From contig CM060111.1 of NCBI GenBank assembly GCA_030522415.1, forward strand, positions 47,130,866 to 47,194,865: a stretch of 64,000 bases of DNA, read 5' to 3'. The notes under the pieces are model-generated. The model ran no database searches. It had not been told where the DNA came from and saw only the letters and a list, made by a program, of their open reading frames with translations. Positions 11,191-22,029 of this stretch are shown in pieces; within the stretch, counting starts at the first letter, position 1, and every line of letters starts with the position of its first letter. Both the position numbers and the translations under genes were made by a program. The stretch comes from Channallabes apus (taxonomy: Eukaryota; Chordata; Actinopteri; Siluriformes; Clariidae).

Positions 11191-11400
11191 TTAGGTGGAC
11201 GGCCTTCTCTTGGTAGGTTTACAGTTGTGCCATACTCCTTCCATTTCTGAATGACCGCTTGAACAGTGGCTCCGTGGGATGTTCAAGGCTTTGGAAATCT
11301 TTTTGTAGCCTAAGCCTGCTTTAAATTTCTCAATAACTTTATCCCTGACCTGTCTGGTGTGTTCTTTGTACTTCATGGTGTAGTTGCTCCCAATATTCTC
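11191..11400 (-). pseudogene. Tc1 transposase N-terminal remnant
   Basis: A minus-strand frame starting near 11,376 reads MKYKEHTRQVRDKVIEKF, then LGYKKISKALNIP, the first helix-turn-helix of Tc1-like transposases. The frame breaks after about 35 residues. Further recognisable fragments continue to ~11,050 in other frames. Confidence 0.8.
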
Positions 11401-11496
11401 TTAGACAACCTCTGAGGCCGTCACAGAGCAGCTGTATTTGTACTGACATTAGATTACACACAGGTGCTCTCTATTTAGTCATTAGCACTCATCAGG

Positions 11497-11686
11497 CCAG
11501 GTGTAGCTCAGTGGTTAAGGCATTGGACTATGGTTCGGAAGATCCCAGGTTCAAACCCCACAACCACCAAGTTGTCACTGTTGGGCCCTTGAGCAAGGCC
11601 CTTAACCCTCAACTGCTCAGATGTGTAATGAGATAAAAATGTAAGTCGCTCTGGATAAGAGCGTCTGCCAAATGCCTAAATGTAAA
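11497..11686 (+). mobile_element. tRNA-derived SINE (family A)
   Basis: The head CCAGGTGTAGCTCAGTGGTT, box B GTTCAAACCCCAC and tail GCTCTGGATAAGAGCGTCTG end in AAATGTAAA. It has a 6-bp target duplication ATCAGG at 11,491-11,496 and 11,687-11,692. It sits inside the Tc1-like element and so is younger. Confidence 0.92.
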
Positions 11687-12011
11687 ATCAGGCAATGTCT
11701 ATGGGCAACTTACTGCACTCAGACCAAAGGGGGCTGAATAATTACGCACACCCCACTTTGCAGTTATTTATTTGTAAAAAATGTTTGGAATCATGTATGA
11801 TTTTCGTTCCACTTCTCACGTGTACACCACTTTGTATTGGTCTTTCACGTGGAATTCCAATAAAATTGATTCATGTTTGTGGCTGTAATGTGACAAAATG
11901 TGGAAAAGTTCAAGGGGGCCGAATACTTTTGCAAGCCACTGTATCTACACACAACATACATTTTCAGACTATGTATAATCAGAAATATATGATGCGTTAT
12001 GATGAACTCAC

Positions 12012-12185
12012 CCCAGTTTCTCCAATCTACAGTGAGGATTCTCCAGTCCAGCAGAGAGCAGCCTCACTCCTGAATCCTGCAGTTTGTTGTTACTCAGGTC
12101 CAGTTCTCTCAGACTTGAGAAATTTGAGCCGAGAACTGAGGACAGAGTTCTACAGCTTTCATCTGTCAGACTACACAAACACAGC
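12012..12185 (-). CDS. LRR exon 4, fish NLR-type
   Basis: A 174-bp exon with acceptor TTCCTTCAG and donor GTGAGT. It is open in the shared phase. It encodes [37 protein letters not shown] and [14 protein letters not shown]. It differs from the others at its 3' end (GAAACTGGG, strong GTGAGT donor), so it belongs to another sub-lineage of the same exon family. Confidence 0.9.
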
Positions 12186-12604
12186 CTGAAGGAAGAAATG
12201 GTCATATATATTAATATACTGTATGATATAAAACATTGCACACACAGCTTCAAAAGTAGAACAAATTAAAGCATCAAAACTTATACGTTACATTTTTCCT
12301 GAATTTTCTCCCTAATGTGGTCACCTGCTTTTCCGTATCATACAACAGCTATCAAATGTGGAGGATGACGCCTAACGTGTGCTTCTTTCAAGATAGATTA
12401 AGATTATTCCGAGATACAAATACATGTATTTGAACTGGTGCTCATGCAACATCAATGGTGGACATTAGAGGAAAGTGCGATGCATCTTCATACACTAGAC
12501 ACCCATAATATACTAATGTTGCTATGACTGACAGATAGTATGCTCCTACCAATTCAACAGGCATTTTTACTTCCTTTGGAATAACCTGAGCTCAGAATAT
12601 TTTC

Positions 12605-12800
12605 TGTGTGGAATTACACGTTCTCTCTGCTTCCATGTAGGTTTCCTTCAGGTTTTCCACTTTTCCAAACCGGAGTACTCAGAGGAAACCCACCAAGCAC
12701 AGGGAGAACATGCAAACTCTATGCACACAGAGCCAGGAATCGAACCCAGACACTGGAGGTGCAAGGCGACAGTGCTAACCACTACACCACCATGCCACCA
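12605..12800 (-). mobile_element. SINE fragment (family B, Mermaid-like)
   Basis: On the minus strand it carries GGTGGTGTAGTGGTTAGCAC (box A), GGGTTCGATTCC (box B) and GTTTCCTCTGAGTACTCCGG. The 3' half is missing. It is close to the full copy at 21,159-21,515. Confidence 0.8.
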
Positions 12801-13145
12801 GGGCCTGTTATTGAAATTTCAAGTATAAATTACAGATTGAAACAGGACAAACTACAGGACAAACAGGCCATAATATCTCTGAGCCACTGAGCGTAACTGG
12901 GTGACGTGGCATTCTTCCACTAAAATAAAAGTGAACGCCTGGCCAGGAGGGAGGCAACAGAAAATAATCAACGTTTATCTGAAAAGAGCAATCAGGGGGG
13001 TCGGTTCAAGATTGCAATTTAGTATGTAAGATAGGGTTGGAAAGACATTCCTCCAGAAGTATGCGCTCAGGGTTAAAACAGCCTGATGACATACACAGAG
13101 AAAACATTCATTATTTTAGAATCTATTATAAAGAGATGATCTGAC
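12801..13145. other. Intronic DNA, no gene recognised
   Basis: This lies between LRR exons 4 and 3. Nothing nameable was seen. Confidence 0.4.
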
Positions 13146-13319
13146 CTCAGTATCTCTAGTGTACAGTGTGGATTCTCCAGTCCAGCAGAAAGCAGCTTCA
13201 CTCCTGTATCCTGCAGGTCATTGTTTGTCAGGTCCAGTTCTCTCAGTCTGGTGGAGTTTAAACTGAAAACTGAGAACAGAACTCTACAGCTTTCCTCTTT
13301 CAGGTTGCAACAACAGAAC
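13146..13319 (-). CDS. LRR exon 3, fish NLR-type
   Basis: A 174-bp exon with acceptor TTTTGTCTTCCAG and donor GTCAGA. It is open in the shared phase. It encodes [37 protein letters not shown] and [13 protein letters not shown]. Variation from exon 5 falls mainly at the predicted repeat surface rather than at the leucine scaffold, as expected if the array is or was under selection for binding diversity (inference). Confidence 0.9.
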
Positions 13320-13640
13320 CTGGAAGACAAAAGGATAGATATCCGTTAGGATGGTTTTGTATATTTTAGTTTTGCTGATTAGTGGATTTTTTTTTTTTAT
13401 ATCACCATATATGGCCTCTTTCTTTCATAGATGGGATGAAAAAAGGAGTAAGGAGCAAAGCATGGGAACTGGACTAGATGCTGCCAGAGGTGGTGTGTAC
13501 ATGGGAGATGATGTCAGACACTAAGTGGCAATACCAACATAAGTCTCACAGTCCAATCTATAATGCTATAGCATCATGGGGTTTTTAATGATGATCTTGA
13601 GATTGACAACAGCTCTTCTGGAGTCCAACAGTAATTATTA

Positions 13641-14085
13641 TTATTTTTTTTTATTTAGTCCTGTCCAATTCTTTTTCCCCAATTTTCTCCCCAATCTAGT
13701 CGTGTCCAATTCCCTCCCATCACTAGGGGGCGCTCCCACATTAAGGCTACTTACTACCATTCAGCCAGGAGGGCCGGGCTTTCCTCCGCGTTTCCTCCGA
13801 ACCACGTGACACCAGTCGACCTCTTCTTTTCAAACTGCTCGCTCACGCACTGTTGGGGGTGTCGTAACACACTCGAGGCCAGCGCTATCCGCTCCCTCCG
13901 CGTGCGCGAGCTCGCAAATGCCCTGAATGGCGTAGAGCCGTGTGATTAATGTGGGAGCAATAAATACCTCTCATCCCTCCCCGCTGAGAGAGCTCGGCCA
14001 ATTTAGCCCTCTCGAGGCCTCCGGCTATGAGAGGTTACAGCATCACCCGGGAACCGAACCAGCGATATCCGGATGATAGGGCGAG
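13641..14085 (-). mobile_element. Long tRNA-derived SINE (family D)
   Basis: On the minus strand it begins GCTCGCCCTATCATCCGGAT with box B GGTTCGGTTCCC and ends in a long A-rich tract. It is bounded by a perfect 15-bp target duplication (13,626-13,640 and 14,086-14,100). At 445 bp it is long for a SINE. A fragment recurs at 50,464-50,592. Confidence 0.88.
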
Positions 14086-14354
14086 CAACAGTAATTATTA
14101 CATCACCCGGATTTTTAAAGTCCTGCTTTGTTGTTGCAGGTGACCACAAGTTCTCTCATTGGGGGCCACAAGTGCCTGCACAAAAATTCTAATGTCCTAA
14201 TGGCTGTGTGTGCCCCATGAAAGGCTTGGTGTGCTCTTAGGAGAGGACTTGAGGGCATATACTCATAGGAAAAATAGACATTTCCTAGCAGACCATTGAG
14301 TTCCACTTCCCTTGAAGAGCACTGTGGATCTTCTGACCCCAATACACAGGAGTC

Positions 14355-15118
14355 TGTCAAGACCCGCCAAGCCACAGCCTGTTCCATGATTCACCCTACT
14401 CCTTCCTTTCCACCACCTCATTCTCTGCACACATGTGCTCAATCAATAATCACCCCTCCTCCCTATTTAAGCCAACACCTCATTGCCAGATTATTGTGTG
14501 CCTTCCATGCCCAATATGACAGCATTATTTATTTATTTTTTGCCTTCTCGATCTCCACCACACTTTGTTTCACCGACCTCACCCTTGTCTCATGTATTCT
14601 CGCTCTCAAGGACGATTCTGTTACCAACCTCTGGAACTTCTTACTGACTTCGAAATTGGATCATGGACTCTCTCTCTTTCTCCCCAGCTTCGAACCTTGC
14701 TTATGATCCTCACAGATCAGCCACTAACCTGCTCAAGCGTGGGCAGAAAGAGCTTTTATTACAGAGCTCACTCTTCTCTCCTCAGTTCCTTATCCTGCAA
14801 GGCTCCAACTGCACAGACTGGCTCGTATTACAAAGCATGCTCAACTCGCGCTGGCTCTGTGCTTCTGCATCCTTACAAGGCTCACACTGCACACAGAGCT
14901 CTAATGCTAGCTCTTTGTGCTTCCACATTCCAGCAAGGGTCTCTTCACACACACCGCCTCCCAACAAGGATTAGAAACCATGCCAGCATGTTAATAAGGT
15001 TCCCAGCTGTCAAACTTGTTTTGAGGAACATCATCTCTACTAAATAGCAACACAATAAACCATGAAGAGTTTCTTCATCTGCACTTGGATCCATCACAAC
15101 CTCTCTGAGCCCTAACAG
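14355..15118 (+). repeat. Worn Ty3/gypsy long terminal repeat
   Basis: The sequence runs from TGTCAAGACC to CCCTAACA, with CTCCCTATTTAAGCC as a TATA-like promoter near 14,461 and ACAATAAACC near 15,053 as a poly(A) signal. It is followed directly by a gypsy gag start. No matching 3' LTR exists in the window. The boundaries are inferred from TG...CA and content. Confidence 0.6.
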
Positions 15119-15500
15119 TATAATCTGGCAAAAAATCGATCCAGCAGAGGCGGAGTTATTAGAGAGCCAAGGTGCCCTCCTAGGCACTCACCAAAAGGAA
15201 ATCAAGCAGATTACCAATACACTCCAAACGTGACTGCCCCCGGCACCCATTCCTCTGTCTCCTCTTCCAATGCATACCTTTCATCATGCCTTTCCACCCT
15301 ATGATGCGAATCCGTCCACCTGCCATTCCAAGCAATTTGCTCTTTGTCCCAGCTTCGGTGTGGCCCCCTAGTATTAGACTGGGCCCACAGCTCCAGGTTG
15401 GAATGCCACCCTGGGGTGACACTACTACATGAATGTTTCTGGAGGCCAGCCATTAAGGAGGATGTCAGAAACTTTGTGGCCTCATTCTCTGTTCCAGGAA
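15119..15500 (+). pseudogene. Ty3/gypsy gag and integrase fragments
   Basis: Immediately after the LTR, a frame reads DPAEAELLESQGALLGTHQKE, resembling the start of fish gypsy Gag. At 15,365-15,495 another frame reads LDWAHSSRLECHPGVTLL then FWRPAIKEDVRNFV, the HHCC zinc-binding region of a gypsy integrase. Thousands of bases between them are missing. This is a different and older lineage from the element at 24 kb. Confidence 0.65.
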
Positions 15501-15523
15501 TGAGACAACAATACCACAATTCC

Positions 15524-15719
15524 ACTGTCTGAAATTATCTCAGATCACTATCTTGTTTCAATTCAAGTGTGTCACAGTGATAATGTACGCACAGCACCGC
15601 GCTACCGTATTAAACGTACATTCACATCAACTACCACACAGAGGCAGTAATCTCCCAGAGTTACCAACTTCGATTAGGTCACCGTCTGACCCCACAGAAC
15701 TCGATCAGGTGACTGAATA
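15524..15719 (+). mobile_element. L2-type LINE endonuclease fragment
   Basis: Homologous to the end of the endonuclease domain in 47,770-49,194 (SEIISDHYLVSIQVCHSDN and ELPTSIRSPSDPTELDQ). It stops abruptly at GAATATT, where a minus-strand L2 tail begins. Confidence 0.8.
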
Positions 15720-15945
15720 TTCAATTCAATTCAATTCAGTTTTATTTGTATAGCGCTTTTAACAATTGACATTGTCTCAAAACAGCTTTACACAATCAAA
15801 ATAATTATTTACGTTTATATGGAATGTGAATGTGTATGAATCAAAATGGTCAGATAGTCCCTGGTGAGCAAGCCCGAGGGCGACAGTGGCAAGGAAAAAC
15901 TCCCTGAGATGGTAATAGGAAGAAACCTTGAGAGGAACCATGATA
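15720..15945 (-). mobile_element. L2-type LINE 3' tail
   Basis: It starts with (CAATT)n then CAGTTTTATTTGTATAGCGC and continues to GGTTCCTCTCAAGG on the minus strand. It joins the plus-strand endonuclease fragment head-on. Either a second L2 inserted here or the junction arose by rearrangement. Confidence 0.82.
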
Positions 15946-16640
15946 CCACCTCATCCTCTGACCTGATGCAGATCAGGATAAATGCACTACTTAGATGGAG
16001 CTTAGTAAGTGTTCTGGTACTGTATGTTGCAAACACTCAGCTGCTGAGCTCATCAGTGGCAGGGGTATCAATCATTTCACTTGATGCCATTAAGGTCATG
16101 ATAATTAATCATCAGGCATCAGATCCCACTTGTTCTTCTACACAAAGAAGAACCCTCCCCTGCTGATGTCACGCATGATGACATGCATGGGTGGGGGTTG
16201 GTAATTCCCAAAAGCCTCTAATGCGCCTTGGGGAACATGGGAGTTAGACAAAGTACAGTATTTTGGAAAACTCTACTGGGTTGAGAATGACCTTGGCTGG
16301 AGCAAAATTACATCAAATAAGACAATATTTATTAAAGCAGGCACTCTTGGGTGAAAATGACTTGGGTGGACCAATTAATAAGGAGATTCATGCTCTGGAA
16401 ACCAGGCAAACTCCAGCACAGGCTGAAGCTCTGGAATCTGGGTTGCACAGAAGGAAGAGGGAGTTATTTTGAATGGGCATTTTGGCTCATATGATAGGCA
16501 CTGTCTGCCCGGGTTATGAATCCCACATGGAGTGATCAAACATCCAGTGCAAACTCTGGAACAGGGTGTAAAATTTATTTGATTGGTAAACCTAATTCCT
16601 TTACAAAGCTTTGTCAATAATACTCCCAGAGTATTTTGTT
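15946..16640. other. No gene recognised
   Basis: Intronic or intergenic. The only structure noted is a duplicated CATG-rich stretch around 16,165-16,190. Confidence 0.35.
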
Positions 16641-16649
16641 GTCCCAAAA

Positions 16650-17990
16650 TTTTGTCAGTACTGCGACATTGGCCCAACATTGGGCCAACGGCATTGCATA
16701 TGTTGGGTCCATGTAGGCATTCCTCGTTGGCTCAATGTCATTTTGTCCATGGGCCCACTGTTGGCCTATTGGTGGAGCCAAAGAAAGATTGGCCCAACGT
16801 TGGTTCAGTAGATGATGGCAAGGTTAAAAATTGGAAACCCAATGTTGGTCCAATAAGGTCGCCTGTGTTACTCCTATTCTCCCTGATAGTCGGCGACACT
16901 TCTCTGCATTCGCTCTGGCTGAACAATGCTGTGAGTGCGTGCACATGTCAGGAAATCACCACTTTCCAGGTGTGAACAATAAAGACAGACATTGCTTTTT
17001 TGAGGATTGCTAGCTATTTGTGAGTACAATTCTGTTTCCTAAATATTGCCTATAGAACTATGAATATTTAATAATCCACGATGACTAAATTATAAGAAAT
17101 GCAATGCTTCGAGAGAACGAAGACTTATTATTATCATTAATTATATCTAATATCGCTATGATGTCAGCTAAACAATGGTGATAATATGTAGTTATTTATT
17201 TATTTTTTCTCTGTTGTTATTTATGGCTAAATGACATACTAGATGCAGGTCTAAAATAATTTTTAAAGTATGTACATTAATATATCAATAATATCATTAA
17301 TCTTCAGTTAAGACAGCTAAAAACAATAGTTATAAAGTTCATTGTGGTACAGCTCATAAAATGTAACAGTTAAGATAAGCCATCCCATTTTTTTATTTAC
17401 TTTTCTTATGTTTTCTAAATAAAAATTTTTAAATTCATTGTGCTTTGTACTCAACTGTGACAAAGGGATTGTTGTCATAATAATGCCATAAACATTCAAG
17501 GGCTAATATACAGTACATATTGTTCTGCTTTAGGGCACTGCATTCCTGTATGTTTATGCGGTTATCGAATATATGTACAGTACTAGACCTAGTTTTGCTA
17601 TTTCCTGTTTGAATTACTGTGTTTACTTTGTTTCATCTGGAGAAAAATGTGTGTAATAATACTGGAACTGTTATTGAACTTAGTCGAGCCAAATGTGGAA
17701 AATGTTTGTTTATCTCATCATTTTGCTGGTAGAAAAGGAATATTTAAAAAAACATAATTTGAAGTACATTTTAAGTACAACGCTCAAACGATTGATTTAT
17801 TTACACAGACTAGAGTCACATATATTTTGGAGATATAAATGCCTTTTCTTATTATTGACAATGATGGAGTTAAAAAAAAAATTGTGCCAACTTATCTTTG
17901 GCCTCACCAACATTGGGCCAATGGACAAAAAGACATCCACTGATGCTAACATGTGTATGCAGTGTTGTTGGCCCAGCGCCAGCCCTTCAG
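16650..17990. mobile_element. Probable non-autonomous DNA transposon with TTGGGCCAA motifs
   Basis: The left end has repeated TTGGCCCAACATTGGGCCAA-like palindromes (16,668-16,855) and the right end has CATTGGGCCAATGG and TTGTTGGCCCAGCG (17,908-17,975). The interior is AT-rich and non-coding. I could not identify a superfamily. Confidence 0.45.
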
Positions 17991-18051
17991 CAGTGTGCTA
18001 TCTGCTTTCTTGGCTTCCACTTTTTAAATTGCTTAAAAATATTTACATTAC

Positions 18052-18225
18052 CTGAGTGTCTCCAGTTTACAGTCATAGTTGTCCAGTCCAGCAAAGAGCA
18101 ATTTAATTTCTGACAACTGCAGTTTGTTGCCACTCAGGTCCAGTTCTCGCAGACTGAAGGAGTGTGAACTGAGAACCAAGGACAGAGTTCTATAGCTTTC
18201 TTCTGAGAGATTACACCAACATAAC
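18052..18225 (-). CDS. LRR exon 2, fish NLR-type
   Basis: A 174-bp exon with acceptor TTGCCTTCCAG and donor GTAATG. It is open in the shared phase. It encodes [30 protein letters not shown] and then [21 protein letters not shown]. The usual DSGVKLL is replaced by LSEIKLL and NPHC by NYDC, so it is divergent in its second repeat but keeps leucine spacing. It is either a functional variant or early decay. Confidence 0.85.
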
Positions 18226-18469
18226 CTGGAAGGCAAAAAAAATAGAACAATTACTGTAATATATATACAAACTTTTTTTTCTTTTCTACACAAGTGGCAA
18301 GATCCCAAAAACACAAATGAGACAGAATCCTGGACAAAAGTCCAAAATACTAGATTTTAATATATTATGTCATGCTTATTAGTATTCTGTAGTATTAGTT
18401 ACAGCATTCACTTCACTATTTAATTTCATGTTTAACCCATCCACACTGTTTACACTGCAGTTCACTACA

Positions 18470-19243
18470 AGGCTCATCATGTGAAAACCTGCTATAGCTT
18501 CTTAATCCTGATAAGACAGAAGTTCTAGTCATAGTGATAGTCATAGGACCGCGTGATAGTCATAGGACCGCGTGATAGTCATAGGACCGCGTGATAGTCA
18601 TAGGACCGCGTGATAGTCATAGGACCGCGTGATAGTCATAGGACCGCGCGATGCTAGAGGCAAGCTTTTATATCACACCGTAACTTTAGATGGCCTTTCT
18701 GTTCCGTCAAGTGCAACAGTAAAAGACCTCGGCGTGATTATAGATTCCAGCCTTTCATTTGAAGCTCATGTAGATAATATCACCAGGATAGCATTCTTTC
18801 ACCTCAGAAATATTGCCAAGATAAGAAATATATTGTCGCTAAACGATGCAGAAAAACTAGTTCATGCTTTTATCACCTCTAGGTTGGACTATTGTAATGC
18901 CTTACTGTCTGGTTGTTCAGTTAGGTGCATAAACAAGCTTCAGTTAGTCCAGAATGCTGAAATCTTACGATCCGCCACGCCTACTTCGGTCAAAGGATGC
19001 AGGCTGCTTGTCAGTACCGCGTATTATGAAAACTACAGCTGGGGGCAGAGCTTTTTCTTACAAAGCCCCAAAATTATGCAATAGTCTTCCAAATAGTGTT
19101 CGGGACTCAGACACAGTCTCAGTGTTTAAGTCTAGGCTAAAAACCTATTTATTTAGCCAAGCATTTTTATAAATAGATTTGCCATAAGGTAAAGGAGCAG
19201 ATCTGGGGGACTCATGGACGTAGAGTATTATGGTGAACTGGTA
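18470..19243 (+). pseudogene. L2-type LINE reverse-transcriptase C-terminus and 3' UTR
   Basis: It encodes [40 protein letters not shown] and [19 protein letters not shown], the post-RT region of fish L2 elements, then frameshifts and continues SYKAPKLCNSLPNSVRDSD. It continues into the 3' UTR block GATCTGGGGGACTCATGG and is cut off near 19,243. A tandem expansion (18,533-18,650) interrupts its 5' part. Confidence 0.88.
18533..18650 (+). repeat. 19-bp minisatellite inside L2
   Basis: Six copies of GATAGTCATAGGACCGCGT. The unit derives from the L2 coding sequence GTTCTAGTCATAGGACCGCA present once in the other L2 copies. The 19-bp period destroys the reading frame. Confidence 0.95.
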
Positions 19244-19690
19244 TGTTCAAATTTAAAATTTATTTGTCACATACACAATCATACACAGTGCGATATGCAG
19301 TGAAATGCTTTTGTTTATTGGTTGATCAAAAAGAAAGTCACAAAATTTTGTTTAATCAACTTTAGCTTTTATTATGGTACAAAGTGGTGTTCAGTTCATG
19401 TGTGAAAATTATTCCTCATGCTCCCATAACTACTTGCCACACTTCTCAAATATGTCCTGGAATATAGCCATCAGGCACGAAACCCTCCTCAGATGTGATA
19501 ACCTGGTGATTCAGTACATGCAGGTGGTCAGCTGACTTCATTTTATTGCCCCATAACTTTACTGAGTCTCGACCTGAGTAACTGATCAACCCCAGATCAT
19601 AACACTGTCTTCAGAGGCTGTACAGTGGACACCGCTTCATCTCCTTACATGCATGCTCAGTGGAGCTTATATTTTTTATTGCATTATACA
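19244..19690. other. Unclassified repeat-like DNA
   Basis: It opens with ATTTATTTGTCACATACACA and GCGATATGCAGTGAAATGCT, a sequence motif seen widely in fish genomes as part of a dispersed repeat. The remainder to 19,690 is unrecognised. Confidence 0.4.
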
Positions 19691-19858
19691 TCTGAGAAGT
19701 TAATAACTACTGGACTCCATTTTACATCAACTATTATAACATCAATTAACATCAACTATTATAGCTGAACCTAACACTTAACACTGTATAAATGCAGATC
19801 ATTTCCTGCTATCTGTTTCACCCAGATGAGGATGGGTTCCCTGTTGAGTCTTGTTGAA
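19691..19858 (+). mobile_element. L2-type LINE 3' UTR fragment
   Basis: TAACTACTGGACTCCATTTT through GATGAGGATGGGTTCCCTGT is nearly identical to 62,663-62,805 of the L2 copy at 61 kb. Confidence 0.85.
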
Positions 19859-19988
19859 AAGTAAGTAATATTCTTTAGAGCAGCTTCTTCTATGGTCACC
19901 ACATGCACTGACCTCACCATATATTAAATTAATACATTATTTTCTGTGATTTTCCGAAGTTAGACCCTGTGCGGTGCAATGATCTGAC

Positions 19989-20162
19989 CTCAGTGTCTCC
20001 AGTGTACAGTGTGGATTCTCTAGTTCAGCAGAGAGCAGCTTCACTCCTGAATCCTGCAGGTCTCTGTAACTCAGGTCCAGTTCTCTCCAACTGGAGGAGT
20101 TTGAGCTGAGAACTGAGGACAGAACTCTACAGCTTTCCTCTGTCAGATTAGAAAAGTTGAGT
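19989..20162 (-). CDS. LRR exon 1 (most 5' in window), fish NLR-type
   Basis: A 174-bp exon with acceptor ATTTCCTTTCTAG and donor GTCAGA. It is open in the shared phase. It encodes [36 protein letters not shown] and [13 protein letters not shown]. No further LRR exon and no FISNA/NACHT exon (usually one exon of about 1.8 kb) is visible on the minus strand between here and 64 kb. Its upstream partner is therefore missing, very distant, or was lost to transposon insertion. Confidence 0.88.
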
Positions 20163-21004
20163 CTAGAAAGGAAATATAGAAACAATCCATATGAATAAAC
20201 AATAAGATGTTCATCAATGTGTATAAACTGTTGTACTGTAGCTAGCTGTTGAACCTCATTCAGTTCCCATGGAAAACAAACTAAATCTCTGCAGCATCTC
20301 GTTCTGTGGTTTGCACACCAGGGTAAATATTCCAGGTGTTCAGGCTGTATTCAGGTCAACGCTCCAGGGTTCTGGTGTCCTAGTTGGCAGTGGACAGGAG
20401 GAGTAAGATTGGCCATGTAGGTGATATAATGGAGAGACAAAATACTGGGATTTAAATTCTAATGTCCTTGAGGGCTAAATGAGACTTTTCATTTTTGTCT
20501 ACCTACAATAGTGCTTGACTAAAAGTTTGGTTCCAATTTTTGATTTTTGCTTAAATCTGAAAAACATCAGATTTTCACACATGGCATCAAAGTAGTTAAA
20601 GAAACCTAATTAAACAAATGAAACAGAAATAGTTTTCTTGGTCATTTATTTATTTAGGTAAATGATCCAATAACACACCTGTGTGTGGCACAAGGAGCCT
20701 AGAGTATGTGAGACTCTTGGGTGACTCAGGTGTGAGTGAGAGCCATGTTTTATTTAAAGGAAACAGGAAACTATCAAAGTGGATGCATGTTTGAGGATGT
20801 GTATCCTGTCTGGAACAAATGTGTTTCTGAGAACAAAATTATAAAATCAACTCTAAAGAGTTTAAACTCCACCAGTGGAGAGTCAGACAGATTGTGTGCA
20901 AATGGAGGAGGGTCACGACAATCGTTACCTTCCCCAGCAGTGTTCGACCACAAAATAACACGGCTTAACTTCTAAGCAACTACAAGCTTATCTCACTTCC
21001 CCAG
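20163..21004. other. Unclassified DNA, possible transposon remnant
   Basis: No coding exon is supported. The stretch 20,740-20,990 (CATGTTTTATTTAAAGGAAA and onward) has the look of a dispersed repeat, but I cannot name it. Confidence 0.3.
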
Positions 21005-21158
21005 TGAAAAAAAATGCACTTTAGTGTATTACAAATATATTGAAATCCTCGATAATACACTCATAATATACTAACAAAAAGTTGTACCATCAGTTAATAT
21101 ATAAAAAGTATACTAACATCATGCTTTTACCAAATTGTGGAATTAAACTTTAAATATA

Positions 21159-21515
21159 TTCATTCATTCATTTTCTATACCGCTTAATCCTGTGTTCAGG
21201 GTCGCGGGGACCTGGAGCCTATCCCAGGAGACTTCGGGCACTAGGCGGGGTACACCCTGGACAGGGTGCCAATCCATCGCAGGGCACACACACATACACA
21301 CACTCACACACCCAATCCCACACTACGGGCAATTTAGGAACGCCAATTAGCCTAACCTGCATATCTTTGGACTGTGGGAGGAAACCGGAGTACCCGGAGG
21401 AAACCCAGCAAGCACGGGGAGAACATGCAAACTCCATGCACACAGAGACGGGAATCGAACCCAGACCCTGGAGGTGCAAGGCGACAGTGCTAACCACTAC
21501 ACCACCGCGCCGCCT
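21159..21515 (-). mobile_element. Full-length tRNA-derived SINE (family B, Mermaid-like)
   Basis: On the minus strand: GGCGCGGTGGTGTAGTGGTT (box A), GGGTTCGATTCCCG (box B), and the end GGATTAAGCGGTATAGAAAA followed by (TGAA)n. It has a perfect 12-bp target duplication ACTTTAAATATA (21,147-21,158 and 21,516-21,527). Confidence 0.95.
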
Positions 21516-21712
21516 ACTTTAAATATACTTAAAAATAATTGTATTATAGTACACGTTCCAAAAATATATTATTGGAAAATATACTTTAAGTGAAAGGTTG
21601 GTCTAATTTCCAAAGTATACTTATTTAAACTTGTTTTTCAATATATTTTTGTTATATATTTTTTTAAATATGCTCGAAATAATCATTGTACAAATGTACA
21701 GAAAGTATATTG

Positions 21713-21960
21713 TAGCGTTTTTCGACGCTAGCAGGGATCTTGGAGTACGAGTGAGCTTACTTGCTCCCCAATGCAAATGGCTGGGGAGTAGTTTATTACC
21801 ACAGCACAAGCACACACACACACAGGTCAAGCACACGCACATACACGCACCCAACTTGGCCGAAGCCACTAACCCAAACACCCTTCTCTCTCATGGTAGA
21901 GACAGAGAAAACCCCCGCAAAGCATGACGGTCTTCAGCCGCTGGCCCGCCCACGCCACAA
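21713..21960 (-). mobile_element. Short element X, copy 1
   Basis: Read on the minus strand it begins TTGTGGCGTGGGCGGG and ends CTAGCGTCGAAAAACGCTA, with the internal block GGGTTAGTGGCTTCGGCCAA and a GT-rich stretch. The right copy of family Y lacks it at the matching position (33,430), so it is an insertion. TATATT flanks both ends as a likely target duplication. A second copy in the opposite orientation is at 23,865-29,350. It has no coding capacity and is unclassified. Confidence 0.6.
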
Positions 21961-22029
21961 TATATTAGAATACAAATTTTAATATACGGTAGTCTCAGTA
22001 TATTATCAGTTAAATGTAAATGTACTTAT

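Larger units (their letters stand above)
10865..11941 (-). mobile_element. Second Tc1-like transposon, internally deleted
   Basis: It has terminal inverted repeats of about 175-185 bp, beginning CAGTGGCTTGCAAAAGTATT at both ends, with TA after the right end (11,942-11,943). The core keeps only the transposase 5' region and has been entered by a family A SINE. With no catalytic domain left it could move only if mobilised by another copy. Confidence 0.9.

Noticed and set aside
11497..11686. tRNA gene
   Set aside because: Box A and B are present, but the body, the conserved fish SINE tail and the target duplication show a SINE. The same holds for the other tRNA-like heads.
14296..15047. Overlapping 100-160-codon frames
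   Set aside because: They lie in a worn gypsy LTR and show no domain pattern.
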